The notes beneath the pieces are model-generated. The model saw only the letters and a list, made by a program, of their open reading frames with translations, was not told where the DNA came from and searched no databases. Of a DNA stretch of 64,000 nucleotides, positions 55,385-64,000 are shown in pieces (positions within the stretch are counted from its first letter, which is position 1; the number at the start of each line of letters is the position of its first letter). The position numbers and the translations under genes are program-made. The stretch comes from Dehalococcoidia bacterium. Its GTDB lineage: Bacteria > Chloroflexota > Dehalococcoidia > Lucifugimonadales > UBA826. The stretch is from contig JAPYSB010000003.1 of the NCBI GenBank assembly GCA_029936675.1, positions 155,489 through 219,488 of the forward strand, given 5' to 3'.

Positions 55385-55449
55385 CAGCTCATACATGATT
55401 AGCTAGGGAAATTGTACCTGTTTGCTCAAAATAAGGAGTGGAGGGAAAT

Positions 55450-56862
55450 ATGTCTGATTCGACAGTTTATTACATGGACGCACATTCAGAGTCTACTGAG
55501 ACTGCGTTGGCAGCAAAAATGATAACAGTTTTTGATGCCGCGGGTTTAGATGAGATGATAAAGCCAAACGATATTGTGGCTATAAAAGTCCACTGCGGAG
55601 AATGGAATAACTCTGCATATTTGAGACCTCTTTATGCTCGACAGTTGGCCGATAGGATAAAAGAGTTGGGTGGTCGCCCATTTGTCTGCGACACAACTAC
55701 TTCCTCCTACTCACCATGGGGCTCGAGGACTTCGGAGATAGATATATTGCTGACAGCAGAAAGGAACGGTTATAGCTCAGCCACATTAGGCTGCCCTTTC
55801 ATATGTGCCGATGGCTTTATCGGTACTAGTGATTTTGTCGTTGATATACCAGAGGGCTACCTCCTTAAAGAGGCTTATGTTGCACAAGCCATCGCAGCTG
55901 CCGATGCGCTAATTGCACTAACCCACTTCAAAGGACATAGCATGGGAGTCATTGGTGGCGCCCTAAAGAATCTGGGTATTGGGGCACAATCCAAGAGAGG
56001 TAAATTCAATGTCCATATGGGTGGCCATCCAACCTATGGATTAGGGGCAGCTGGAGTTTTCCATCCGGAGAACTTCAAAGGAAAGGCAAATACGCCAGAT
56101 TGGGAAATTTTGGAAGATTGCTGTCCTTTCAATCTCTATCACATAAACGAAAATGATGAATTGGAATGGGAAGGCGATAAGTGTGCAAACTGCCTGGGCT
56201 GTTTCGGAGTTATGGGACCTAGGGGATTGATGGATATTCCTCCTGTTCAGTTTGATGCTGTTGACGCAGCTATTGCTGATGCCTGTCTAGGGGTGGAGAA
56301 AGCAGTAGGTAGAGATAAAGTAGGTTATATAAATATGGCCTTGGATGTATCGCCTCGCTGCGATTGTGCAAATCATGCCGATGTCCCTATTGTTCCCCAT
56401 CTTGGCGTTTTCGCTAGTAAGGATGCTGTAGCAATAGATATGGCTTGTGTAGACAAGGCTAGGGAAGCTGAAGGAATAAAGGGGTCTGCGGCTGAAATGA
56501 TGGAAGCTCATCATGCCGGAGATAAAAAATTTGAGGCTGCTGCTGCAACATTCCATGGCCAAAGTGAAGTTACCAGCATTAATACGGGGCATGAGATAGG
56601 ACTAGGTAGTAGAGAATATGAACTAATTGAATGTGAACCAGATAGCCCAGAGCGCTTCAGGTTCCCTTACGATACAAGGCCAAGTAGGCAAAGGTTCGGC
56701 GAAAGATTTGAAAAGTTCCAGGTGTTCCCTTACGACAAGCATGACGGCAAAGGATTTAATCGACTCGATGTTGTGGATTTGGAAAAAGTGAAGCATCACT
56801 ATGAAGACTCACCAGAGATAACAGAGGTGAGTGAATCGGTTCATGCTGATGGCGATGACTAA
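55450..56862 (+). CDS. DUF362 domain-containing protein
   Basis: The ATG at 55450 has GGAG about eight bases upstream; a GTG four codons earlier does not. The 470-residue protein starts VYYMDAHSESTETALAAKM, has DIVAIKVHCGEWNNSAYLRP, NLGIGAQSKRGKFNVHMG and a Cys pair CANCLGC that could bind a metal or cluster. DUF362 proteins are often fused to ferredoxin domains and have no established enzymatic role; here only one short Cys run is visible. The gene has its own promoter and a strong hairpin after it. Confidence 0.82.
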   Translation: MSDSTVYYMDAHSESTETALAAKMITVFDAAGLDEMIKPNDIVAIKVHCGEWNNSAYLRPLYARQLADRIKELGGRPFVCDTTTSSYSPWGSRTSEIDILLTAERNGYSSATLGCPFICADGFIGTSDFVVDIPEGYLLKEAYVAQAIAAADALIALTHFKGHSMGVIGGALKNLGIGAQSKRGKFNVHMGGHPTYGLGAAGVFHPENFKGKANTPDWEILEDCCPFNLYHINENDELEWEGDKCANCLGCFGVMGPRGLMDIPPVQFDAVDAAIADACLGVEKAVGRDKVGYINMALDVSPRCDCANHADVPIVPHLGVFASKDAVAIDMACVDKAREAEGIKGSAAEMMEAHHAGDKKFEAAAATFHGQSEVTSINTGHEIGLGSREYELIECEPDSPERFRFPYDTRPSRQRFGERFEKFQVFPYDKHDGKGFNRLDVVDLEKVKHHYEDSPEITEVSESVHADGDD

Positions 56863-56896
56863 AGTGTGTAACTCTCTTTAAGAGTTGGATACAAAA

Positions 56897-56925
56897 AAAG
56901 GGCGACCACCTAGTGGCCGCCCTTT
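56897..56925. terminator. Strong hairpin terminator after the DUF362 gene
   Basis: AAAGGGCGACCAC and GTGGCCGCCCTTT pair over 13 positions with one A/C mismatch around a three-base loop. The stem is preceded by a run of A and closed by TTT. It lies 35 bases after the stop codon and separates the DUF362 gene from the 107-residue gene. Confidence 0.8.
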
Positions 56926-56965
56926 AATGTTTAGATCGTAAAATTTCTTAGGAGGAACTCCCGAT

Positions 56966-57289
56966 ATGCCGCAGTCAGGACAAGAGATGCTCGACGAAAC
57001 CATAGCTACATGCAAATCAATTGCAGATGGTTTGGTAGATCAGAACCAAGCATGGGAAAATTCAATTGTTGAGATAGTAGAGAAATTTGAAGAGGTCAGT
57101 GAGACTTTTTTTTTCAAAACAATGCCAAGTGTTCCAGTTACGCGAACTACTATGCGAGACGCGGCCTCCGTTTTGGAGTTGAAGAACGCTAGCGATTGGG
57201 ATGCCATGGACGGTGCAGTTAAAACTCTAATAACCAGTGCTCAAAATTTGATTGAGAAAGCTGGTATGAAAGGGACAACCTTAACTTGA
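56966..57289 (+). CDS. Unrecognised 107-residue protein
   Basis: I do not recognise this protein. It is predicted to be mostly helical (MLDETIATCKSIADGLVDQN then VEIVEKFEEVSETFFFKTMP), soluble, with one cysteine and no signal or membrane segment. AGGAGG about nine bases before the ATG is a strong translation signal, and the stop overlaps the TTG start of the epimerase gene by four bases (TTGA), so it is a genuine coding gene and probably functions with the epimerase. Confidence 0.72.
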   Translation: MPQSGQEMLDETIATCKSIADGLVDQNQAWENSIVEIVEKFEEVSETFFFKTMPSVPVTRTTMRDAASVLELKNASDWDAMDGAVKTLITSAQNLIEKAGMKGTTLT

Positions 57290-58161
57290 ACAGGCCGATT
57301 TTGATAACAGGGGGAGCGGGAAGTGTAGGCAGACAACTGGCTGGGATGTTTCTGGCCGAGGGCCGCCCAGTTCGCATATTTGATTTGCCTTTCATGGATT
57401 TTTCTGGTTTGGAAGGGGAAGCGAATGTTGAAGTCGTCAAGGGAGATATTACAGAAAAGGTCGCAGTAGAAAAAGCTGTGAACAATGTAGGAGGAGTTCT
57501 TCATCTCGCAGCTCTTTTACCTCCTAGTAGTGAGCGGGATAGGGATAAGACCTTCGCTGTGAATGTTGAAGGTACGAGGAACATCTCGGAATCTTTAAAG
57601 TCGCAGCAATCCAGTGCAACATTAGTCTTTACATCTTCTATAAGTACCTACGGAGATACATCCAAAGAACCGGACTCGATCAAGATTAACCAACCTCAAA
57701 ACGCGATAGATATTTATGCTGAGAGTAAGATTGCAGGCGAGCAGATTCTTATAAGGTCAGGGGTTAATTTTGTGATACTGCGGATAGCAAGTATTGCGGT
57801 ACCGGCTTTTTTAGAGCCTCCAGAACCATGGCCTTTCACCCCTGACCAGAGGGTAGAGATGGTACATCGAGATGATGTTGCTGATGCCATAAAATCTGCC
57901 GTGGATACTGAGGAAGCTGTTGGGAATGTCTTTAATATCGCAGGAGGAAGCACCTGGCGTTTGACGGGAAGAGACTATGTCAGAGATTTCTTTAATTTTA
58001 TGGGCGCTCCGGTAGAAATGGCTATATATAGAGAGAAACCAGGCTGGAATGATTGGTATGATACTGTGGAATCTCAAAAAATATTAAACTATCAGAATAG
58101 ATCTTATGCTTATTATTCTGGCGAGATGAAGGCGATTGTTGAAGAAATGATGGCGGAGTGA
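57286..58161 (+). CDS. NAD-dependent epimerase/dehydratase (extended SDR)
   Basis: The 291-residue protein has the Rossmann start PILITGGAGSVGRQLAGMF, an acidic residue in RIFDLP, GVLHLAALLPPSSERD, the SSISTYGDTS serine region and the YAESKIAGEQ Tyr/Lys catalytic pair. The start is TTG, overlapping the preceding gene. Substrates of this family are nucleotide sugars or small alcohols and ketones. It lies between the unknown protein and larE. Confidence 0.87.
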   Translation: MNRPILITGGAGSVGRQLAGMFLAEGRPVRIFDLPFMDFSGLEGEANVEVVKGDITEKVAVEKAVNNVGGVLHLAALLPPSSERDRDKTFAVNVEGTRNISESLKSQQSSATLVFTSSISTYGDTSKEPDSIKINQPQNAIDIYAESKIAGEQILIRSGVNFVILRIASIAVPAFLEPPEPWPFTPDQRVEMVHRDDVADAIKSAVDTEEAVGNVFNIAGGSTWRLTGRDYVRDFFNFMGAPVEMAIYREKPGWNDWYDTVESQKILNYQNRSYAYYSGEMKAIVEEMMAE

Positions 58162-58187
58162 TATTTCCATTAAAGTGAGGGATTGGT

Positions 58188-59030
58188 ATGGTGCAGGCAA
58201 CTGAGAAGTCAGTCGATGAAAAAAGACAACAACTAGTAGACATCATAAAAGATATGGGTAGTGTTATCGTCGCTTATTCTGGTGGCGTGGATAGTGCCTT
58301 TTTAGCTGCTGTCGCCTATGAAGCTTTGAATGAAAAGGCTTTGGCAGTCACTGCCAACTCTCCCAGTTTAGCCCCAAGTGAATTGGAAGATGCAATTGCT
58401 CTTGCTACAAACCTGGGAATTCATTACGAAATTATTGAAACAAAAGAAACAGAGCGTGAAGACTATCAGGCTAACAATCCGGATAGATGTTTTTTTTGTA
58501 AAGATGAGTTGTATTCTCACCTAATCAAATTTGCAGATCAACGAGGCTACGCAGTAATTACCAACGGGACTAATGTAGATGATTTGGGAGATTATAGACC
58601 TGGTCTGGAGGCTGCAAAGCAGTATGGTGTGAGAAGCCCATTGGTGGAGGCGGATCTTACCAAACAAGATATAAGAGATTTATCCAAAAAAATGGAATTA
58701 TCTACGTGGGATAAGCCTGCACAAGCTTGCCTTTCTTCGCGCATACCGTATGGAACTATGGTGACGGTGGAAGCTCTTACCAGGATAGCGAAAGCCGAAC
58801 ACTTTCTCAGATCCAAAGGCTTTAAGCAATTGAGGGTAAGGCATCACGATACTATAGCTCGTATAGAAATCGAACCTAAGGATTTTCTAGCCTTGCTAGA
58901 TGATTCCGTCAGAGATGAAATCACAGAATATTTCAAATCAATTGGGTATTCATACGTAACAATGGATATGAACGGGTTTCGATCCGGTAGTCTTAACGAG
59001 ATTTTGACCGCTTTTAAGAAAAAGAAATAA
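58188..59030 (+). CDS. larE: ATP-dependent sacrificial sulfur transferase LarE
   Basis: The 280-residue PP-loop ATPase has VIVAYSGGVDSAFLAAVAYE (SGGVDS, 31-36), NPDRCFFCKDELYSHL, GTNVDDLGDYRPGL and PAQACLSSRIPYG with the conserved Cys181, probably the sacrificial sulfur donor of single-Cys LarE proteins. LarE inserts sulfur into the nickel-pincer nucleotide cofactor of lactate racemase and related LarA enzymes. larA, larB and larC are not in the window. GAGG lies eight bases before the ATG. Confidence 0.9.
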   Translation: MVQATEKSVDEKRQQLVDIIKDMGSVIVAYSGGVDSAFLAAVAYEALNEKALAVTANSPSLAPSELEDAIALATNLGIHYEIIETKETEREDYQANNPDRCFFCKDELYSHLIKFADQRGYAVITNGTNVDDLGDYRPGLEAAKQYGVRSPLVEADLTKQDIRDLSKKMELSTWDKPAQACLSSRIPYGTMVTVEALTRIAKAEHFLRSKGFKQLRVRHHDTIARIEIEPKDFLALLDDSVRDEITEYFKSIGYSYVTMDMNGFRSGSLNEILTAFKKKK

Positions 59031-59115
59031 ATCTGTTCTAGGTATCTTGAGCCACTTCTGGGGCAATTGAGATAAATCTTCTCGCTCAAAAACATTAGCT
59101 ATCGAGGGTATAAAC

Positions 59116-60447
59116 ATGTCTAGTATCGTCCAAAAAGAGATAGAAAAATATGTGGCAAGGACTCCGGGGTCCTACAAAAGACAAAAAGAGGCAGAGAAGG
59201 TTTTGCCAGGAGGCAGTTCAAGAGGGACTGCTTATTTTGAACCCTACCCTCATTTCATTGAAAGTGGGCATGATCATTATATTGTTGATGTCGATGGCAA
59301 TGAATATCTAGATTTTATGATTAATGCAACGAGCCTAATTCTTGGTCATGCAAACGCCAACGTGGCTGATGTAATCAAGGATCAAGCAGACAAAGGCGTA
59401 GCGTTTAGCGGACCCACTGATTCGCAAATAAGCCTGGCTAAGATATTAACAGACCGCATACCATCGGTAGACACGATACGATTCACTAATTCCGGTACCG
59501 AAGGTACCTTGATGGCGATCAGGGCTGCGCGGCAATTTACAGGTAGAGAGAAAATCGTAAAAATTGAAGGCGGATACCACGGGTCACATGAATATGTCGC
59601 AGTCAGTGTATATCCTAGTAAGAATAGTTTGGACCCTGATAAAACTACTGCGATACCAGAGTATTCAAAGCAACCTGCTTCAGTTTTAGAGGACGTGATA
59701 GTCGTACCATATAACGACATTGAAGAGACAGCCCGGATGATTGAAGAAAATTCAGAAACGGTGGCATGTGTGATTATGGAACCGATAGTCTCCTCATTTG
59801 GGTATACTCCAGCGAACTTAGACTACTTGGAGTTTGTCAGAGAAATTACGACGAGACTAGGTATTATACTGATTTATGATGAAGTACAAAGCTTCAGGGT
59901 CGCTCCGGGGGGAGCACAGGAATTATTTGGAGTTGTTCCGGATATGACCACTTTGGGCAAAATAATAGGTGGCGGTATGCCTGTGGGAGCCTTTGGAGGA
60001 CGGAGAGACATAATGGACCTGTTTGATCCCACAAATGGAGGAGCGGACATAGCGCATGCTGGGACTTTTAATGCCAATCCAGTTACTATGAGAGCAGGTG
60101 AAGTGGTCATGAATGCTTTAACGCCTGATGTGTATGAAGCTATGAACAACTTAGGCGAAAAACTGAGAAATCAGCTTAGAGCTGTATTTGATGAGTTGGA
60201 AGTGGATGCGCAGGTGACCGGGGTTGGGTCGCTTTTTGGCATACACTTCACCCAGAATAGCATACGCAATTATAGGGATGTGGTTAATACCGATTCAGAT
60301 ATGAAGCGAGCTTTTTTCGTAGGTATGCTGAATGAAGGAATTTTGTTGCAGTCGGGAGCAGCAGGAGCCTTAAATGTGTTTTCTGATGAAAATCATGTTA
60401 ACCAGTTAGTGAACTCTGCAAGAAAGGTAGTTCAGCGAATACGTTAA
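59116..60447 (+). CDS. Class-III aminotransferase, glutamate-1-semialdehyde aminomutase-like
   Basis: The 443-residue PLP enzyme has VLPGGSSRGTAYFEPYPHFI, FTNSGTEGTLMAIRAAR and KIEGGYHGSHEY, the Asp of IYDEVQSF and the PLP Lys282 in TLGKIIGGGMPVGAFGG. This matches HemL-type aminomutases and their many paralogues. No tetrapyrrole gene is adjacent, so it is more likely a paralogue acting on another amino compound. GAGGG seven bases before the ATG supports the start. Its stop overlaps the next start (TAATG). Confidence 0.87.
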   Translation: MSSIVQKEIEKYVARTPGSYKRQKEAEKVLPGGSSRGTAYFEPYPHFIESGHDHYIVDVDGNEYLDFMINATSLILGHANANVADVIKDQADKGVAFSGPTDSQISLAKILTDRIPSVDTIRFTNSGTEGTLMAIRAARQFTGREKIVKIEGGYHGSHEYVAVSVYPSKNSLDPDKTTAIPEYSKQPASVLEDVIVVPYNDIEETARMIEENSETVACVIMEPIVSSFGYTPANLDYLEFVREITTRLGIILIYDEVQSFRVAPGGAQELFGVVPDMTTLGKIIGGGMPVGAFGGRRDIMDLFDPTNGGADIAHAGTFNANPVTMRAGEVVMNALTPDVYEAMNNLGEKLRNQLRAVFDELEVDAQVTGVGSLFGIHFTQNSIRNYRDVVNTDSDMKRAFFVGMLNEGILLQSGAAGALNVFSDENHVNQLVNSARKVVQRIR

Positions 60448-62564
60448 TGCCTATACCTATTGAAGAGATTTCCAAATTTCCCCTGCCGGGACTGGATTTT
60501 CCTAGCAGTTTTTCCTTTAGCCCTGATGGAAAGTATCTGACCTATCTAAAATCAGTAGATTCGTCAGGATATAAAGCTTTATATGGGTTAGATTTAACTG
60601 ATAAATCGGAATTTCTGATTGCTGATAATTTAGGTGACTCTTCTGCTAAAGAAACTCTGGAAGAACAGCTCCGTAGACAACGGTTGCGTCAGATGTCTGG
60701 CGGAATTTCGCAATATTTTTGGACAAAAAATTCAAAAATATTAATACCTCATCAAGGAAATATATATTGGCTGGAAGATCCTTTTTCAACTCCAGAGCTC
60801 TTAATGTCTGCTTCGGGTCATCCATGTTTAGATGTTAAGGCTTCCCCAAATGGAAATTTTATTTCCTTTGTCCGTAATGGTGATATTTATTTGCTAGAAG
60901 TTACATCCAGAACCTCTTTTAAGTTGACTGATGGAGAGGATGATTCAACTAGAGGTTTGGCAGACTATATAGCTCAAGAGGAGATGGGTAGGAGTACTGG
61001 GTACTGGTGGTCTCCTGATAGTTGTTATGTGGCATTCACAGAAGTTACTGAGAAACATATACCTGAGTTTCTTATAACTCATGTTGGTTCTGATTTGGTA
61101 GGAACGAATGCAATCGAATCTCATCGATATCCCTTCGCGGGACAGGACAATCCTAAGGTTAGGGTTGGTATTGCAGAAGTAGATTCAAAAGAGAGTGTGT
61201 GGGTGGAATCCACCGGAGATGAATACATAGCCAGAGTAGATTGGTTCCCAGATAATTCATTGGCACTTCAAACTGAATCACGTGACCAGCAGCATCTTAA
61301 AGTCCGTAAATTTTCAATTGGAGATTCTACATTGACTACGGTGTTGGAGGAGAATTCAGAGACCTGGATCAATTTACATAATATGCTGAGACCCCTATCC
61401 TCAGGTAGGTTCTTATGGGCTAGTGAAAGAACGGGATTCAATCACATCTATCTTTTTTGTGAAGGGGTTCTACAAGCTTTAACCAAAGGGGAATGGCAAG
61501 TGGATTCAATTGAATCTGTGGATGAGTCAGGAGGTACAATTTTTTTTACGGGAACCAAAGACGGCCACACAGAAAAACATCTTTATAAAATGTCCCTGCA
61601 AGGAGAATCCGTAGAAAAGGTTACATCTGAAAGCGGTATTCATAACGTATTGATCAATGTTAAGGCTAATTTGTTCGTAGATGTTTTCCATTCTTTGTCA
61701 TCTCCGCCAAAAGTTGTTTTGCGCTCATTAGGAAACAACTATGCTGTGGAAGTGCTAATACATGAATCTAAAGATGAAAGAATCGAAAGATATCAATTGG
61801 AACCGCCGGAAATTTTTGGATTAAGCCTTCAAGATGGAACCGAACTTTCAGCGGCAATATATTATCCAAATTCAGGCGAATTTAAAGCCCCGTATCCCAC
61901 GGTGTTAAGCGTGTATGGTGGACCACGTGTTCAGGTGGTTACTAATTCATGGATGATGACGGCTTCATTAAGGGCTCAGTATTTAAGGAATAAGGGATAT
62001 TTGGTTGTGGTAGTTGATAGCAGAGGTAGTTCAAGAAGGGGGTTAAAGTTTGAATCTCCAATCAAAAACTTGATGGGAAATGTGGAAGTTGAGGATCAAT
62101 CCTTTGCACTTAATTATCTAATAGAGAAAGGAATTGCGGATAAAGAAAGGTTAGGAGTCTACGGGTGGAGTTATGGGGGGTATATGTCTTTAATGTGTTT
62201 AGCCAAGCGGCCAGATTTGTTTAAAGCTGCAGTCGCAGGGGCGCCGGTGACTAGTTGGGACGGCTATGATACTCATTACACTGAAAGATATATGGGATTG
62301 CCTGAAGAGAACATGGCAGGCTATACCAAAAGTAGTGTTATGTCATATGTCTCTGAAATTGAAGGAAAGCTTTTGCTGGTTCATGGTCTCGTGGATGAGA
62401 ATGTTCATTTTAGGCATACCGCTCGCCTAATAAATTCTCTTAATGAGGCCGGTAAAGATTATGATCTGCTGGTTTTTCCAGAGGAAAGACATATGCCGCG
62501 TCGTCTTGAAGACAGAGCATACATGGAGAGGCGTATTTTGGAGTTTCTACAGGATAACGTCTAA
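60447..62564 (+). CDS. S9 family prolyl oligopeptidase, DPP-IV-like
   Basis: The 705-residue protein has an N-terminal beta-propeller (SFSPDGKYLTYLKS, YWWSPDSCYVAFTEVTEKHI with the DPP-IV-type Glu pair in QEEMGRSTGY) and a C-terminal alpha/beta hydrolase. The nucleophile is in VYGWSYGGYMSLM (Ser near 575), the Asp in HGLVDENVHF and the His in PEERHMPRR. It should remove N-terminal dipeptides, preferably after Pro. No signal peptide is visible, so it may be cytoplasmic. Translation is coupled to the preceding gene by a one-base overlap. Confidence 0.92.
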   Translation: MPIPIEEISKFPLPGLDFPSSFSFSPDGKYLTYLKSVDSSGYKALYGLDLTDKSEFLIADNLGDSSAKETLEEQLRRQRLRQMSGGISQYFWTKNSKILIPHQGNIYWLEDPFSTPELLMSASGHPCLDVKASPNGNFISFVRNGDIYLLEVTSRTSFKLTDGEDDSTRGLADYIAQEEMGRSTGYWWSPDSCYVAFTEVTEKHIPEFLITHVGSDLVGTNAIESHRYPFAGQDNPKVRVGIAEVDSKESVWVESTGDEYIARVDWFPDNSLALQTESRDQQHLKVRKFSIGDSTLTTVLEENSETWINLHNMLRPLSSGRFLWASERTGFNHIYLFCEGVLQALTKGEWQVDSIESVDESGGTIFFTGTKDGHTEKHLYKMSLQGESVEKVTSESGIHNVLINVKANLFVDVFHSLSSPPKVVLRSLGNNYAVEVLIHESKDERIERYQLEPPEIFGLSLQDGTELSAAIYYPNSGEFKAPYPTVLSVYGGPRVQVVTNSWMMTASLRAQYLRNKGYLVVVVDSRGSSRRGLKFESPIKNLMGNVEVEDQSFALNYLIEKGIADKERLGVYGWSYGGYMSLMCLAKRPDLFKAAVAGAPVTSWDGYDTHYTERYMGLPEENMAGYTKSSVMSYVSEIEGKLLLVHGLVDENVHFRHTARLINSLNEAGKDYDLLVFPEERHMPRRLEDRAYMERRILEFLQDNV

Positions 62565-62589
62565 AACTTATATCAGCCTATAATCTTGT

Positions 62590-63369
62590 CTATCTACCCT
62601 TGAAATTAGGGGGTCTGCGAGATATGAAAGCCTCTTTGCCCTCTTGAAAATCGGCACTATCAAAATTAGTGAATGGGAGCTCTTGATCTAATCCATCTAA
62701 CGATTGGTTACTAATCACATTTTGCAAAATGATTTTGTGCCTCTTTTGAGAAAGAGGAGCAAGCGGTGTAATCTCGCTGGCCAAATTTAAGACAGTTTCC
62801 TCAAGTTCAGAATCTTCTACTAGCTGTGTTATCAAGCCCATACGGAATGCTTCCACGCTATCAATTAATCTTCCACTCAGAAGAATATATGAGGCATTAC
62901 CAGGTCCAACCAGATTCACAAGTCTTTTCATTTCTTTATAGCCAACCAATATACCCAATTTCGCTACAGGGATACCAAACCTGCTTCTATTAGATGCTAT
63001 GCGGATGTCAGTTGCCATAGATAGCTCACAGCCTCCACCGACACATATACCACGAATCATGGAAATAGTAGGCACGGATAGAGTTTCGATAGCATCGAGA
63101 GCTCCATCAAAAGCTGTTGAATAGGTTTTAGCGGTTTTTGAATCCTTCCGATGTGTTTCAAAATCTTTGATATCAGCTCCGGCTGAAAAGGCCTTTTCTC
63201 CCCCACCGGAGAATACTACTGACCGGATTGATGAATCTTCTTCTATTTTGTTAACAATTTCTATTAATTTCAACCAGCCGTCATAGCTGATAGCGTTATG
63301 TTGTTCGGGTCTGTTAAAAGTCACCCGAGCAATTTGATTTTCGACATTAAATTTAATTGGTTCTGACAT
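62590..63369 (-). CDS. Enoyl-CoA hydratase/isomerase family protein
   Basis: The 259-residue crotonase-fold protein has FNRPEQHNAISYDGWLKLIE, GGGEKAFSAGADIKDFE (oxyanion hole), and ICVGGGCELSMATDIRIAS. The exact Glu pattern of classical hydratases is not fully clear, so a related CoA activity is possible. AAGG lies close before the ATG. It follows an SDR gene by 20 bases on the same strand, suggesting a small acyl-CoA or hydroxy-acid unit. Confidence 0.88.
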   Translation of the reverse strand: MSEPIKFNVENQIARVTFNRPEQHNAISYDGWLKLIEIVNKIEEDSSIRSVVFSGGGEKAFSAGADIKDFETHRKDSKTAKTYSTAFDGALDAIETLSVPTISMIRGICVGGGCELSMATDIRIASNRSRFGIPVAKLGILVGYKEMKRLVNLVGPGNASYILLSGRLIDSVEAFRMGLITQLVEDSELEETVLNLASEITPLAPLSQKRHKIILQNVISNQSLDGLDQELPFTNFDSADFQEGKEAFISRRPPNFKGR

Positions 63370-63389
63370 TGGTTACCTTTATAAAGGGG

Positions 63390-64000
63390 TTAGAAAGATG
63401 TATATCCACCATCTACTGGGATAGAGACACCTGTTACATAGTTGGAAGCGTCGCTTGCAAGAAAGACTGCTGTACCTGATAAATCATCTGGTTCTCCCCA
63501 ACGACCTTCAGGAATTCGGGACAGTATGTGGTCATATCTATTTTGGAAATTATCCTTGATGCCTTGTGTAAGATCTGTGTGAATCCATCCAGGTAATATA
63601 GAGTTGGCCTGTATCCCATCCTTTGCCCACGATACAGCCAACGTTTTTGTAAGCTGCACGATACCTCCTTTACTAGAGGCGTATGCGACGGCCCAGTCTA
63701 AGCCAAATATCGAGGTCATTGACCCAATATTTATTATTTTCCCTGAACCTCGCATTTTCATATTTGGATAAACTGCTTTCGAGCATAGGAATGCGCCGGT
63801 CAAATTTATATTAATTACCTTGTTCCAATCTTCCAGATTGTACTCGTGAGGTAAATTTCGGATTCCAATTCCAGCATTGTTGACTAAAATGTCGATTTGC
63901 CCGAAAACCTCTAAGGTATTCGCAACCATGTCTTCTACTGATTTTTGGTCGGCTACATCAACTTCTATGCCAATTGCACAGGTATTTCGCTCAATGAAAT
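63390..64000 (-). CDS. SDR family oxidoreductase, truncated by window end
   Basis: The frame is open to the end of the window, so the N-terminal Rossmann glycine motif lies outside. The visible 203 residues contain IDILVNNAGIGIRNLPHEYN, ITNIGSM-like IINIGSMTSIFG, the YASSKGGIVQLTKTLAVSWA catalytic Tyr-Lys pair, and VTGVSIPVDGGYTSF at the C-terminus, typical of classical SDRs such as glucose 1-dehydrogenase-like and 3-oxoacyl reductase-like proteins. An internal ATG at 63929 is not the true start. Confidence 0.9.
   Translation of the reverse strand, partial: FIERNTCAIGIEVDVADQKSVEDMVANTLEVFGQIDILVNNAGIGIRNLPHEYNLEDWNKVININLTGAFLCSKAVYPNMKMRGSGKIINIGSMTSIFGLDWAVAYASSKGGIVQLTKTLAVSWAKDGIQANSILPGWIHTDLTQGIKDNFQNRYDHILSRIPEGRWGEPDDLSGTAVFLASDASNYVTGVSIPVDGGYTSF

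Noticed and set aside
1-64000. CRISPR arrays, insertion sequences, prophage or integrase genes
   Set aside because: No regularly spaced repeats, transposase, integrase or phage structural genes were seen; the only tandem repeat is coding and lies in rpsB.

Overview
The window is a densely packed bacterial chromosome segment with moderately AT-rich DNA, short intergenic gaps (none over 300 bases), many 1-8 base gene overlaps and frequent TTG/GTG starts. The long run rpsB-tsf-pyrH-frr-uppS-cdsA-dxr-rseP-ispG-proS, the short one-core EF-Ts, and a background of LLM-class flavin oxidoreductase, Ldh2-type dehydrogenase, thiamine-diphosphate enzyme, SDR and enoyl-CoA hydratase genes suggest a free-living Chloroflexota, most likely a marine Dehalococcoidia of the SAR202 type. 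This is inferred from gene content and order; no 16S gene is present.

Layout. 1-4407: the end of an Ldh2-type dehydrogenase, facing a minus-strand set (ThDP enzyme, LLM oxidoreductase, polysaccharide deacetylase) that continues the core operon. 4419-14148: translation and MEP-isoprenoid/lipid-carrier operon on the minus strand, from a promoter near 14260. 14298-19284: RimI-like acetyltransferase, divergent from an asymmetric heterodimeric ABC exporter and a PPOX/F420-type protein. 19417-27572: small zinc-ribbon/DUF4177 protein, Nudix hydrolase, CCA-adding-type enzyme, fumarase, alpha/beta hydrolase, threonine aldolase, MFS transporter and RarA.

27663-35211: small NrtS-like membrane protein, Smr protein and SelA, then a divergent operon coaE - MoxR/CbbQ ATPase - CoA-type Nudix - giant NorD/CbbO-like VWA protein. 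The selA/coaE gap carries a perfect 12-base inverted repeat around promoter-like elements. 35415-38138: transaldolase and phosphoglucose isomerase. 38143-44018: Mrp-like ATPase without the CxxC motif and a separate DUF59 protein, then uvrB - methyltransferase - ruvA - ruvC - yebC. 44107-48117: SMP-30 protein, DPPR-synthase-like UbiA protein, GalU and an MFS transporter.

48191-48266 is tRNA-Ala(CGC), divergent from a three-gene 2-oxoacid dehydrogenase operon (E1 alpha, E1 beta, E2, no E3). 51660-55260: rhomboid protease, LysA, MBL-fold hydrolase and a beta-propeller protein. 55450-62564: DUF362 protein, a strong hairpin terminator, a 107-residue protein of unknown function, epimerase, LarE, a class-III aminotransferase and a DPP-IV-like peptidase. 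The window ends with an enoyl-CoA hydratase and a truncated SDR gene.

The best candidate for a poorly described system is the CoaE/MoxR/Nudix/VWA operon: a chaperone-type ATPase-VWA pair whose usual clients (Rubisco, nitric oxide reductase) are absent here, interleaved with CoA-metabolism genes. I see no CRISPR array, insertion sequence, prophage or integrase.
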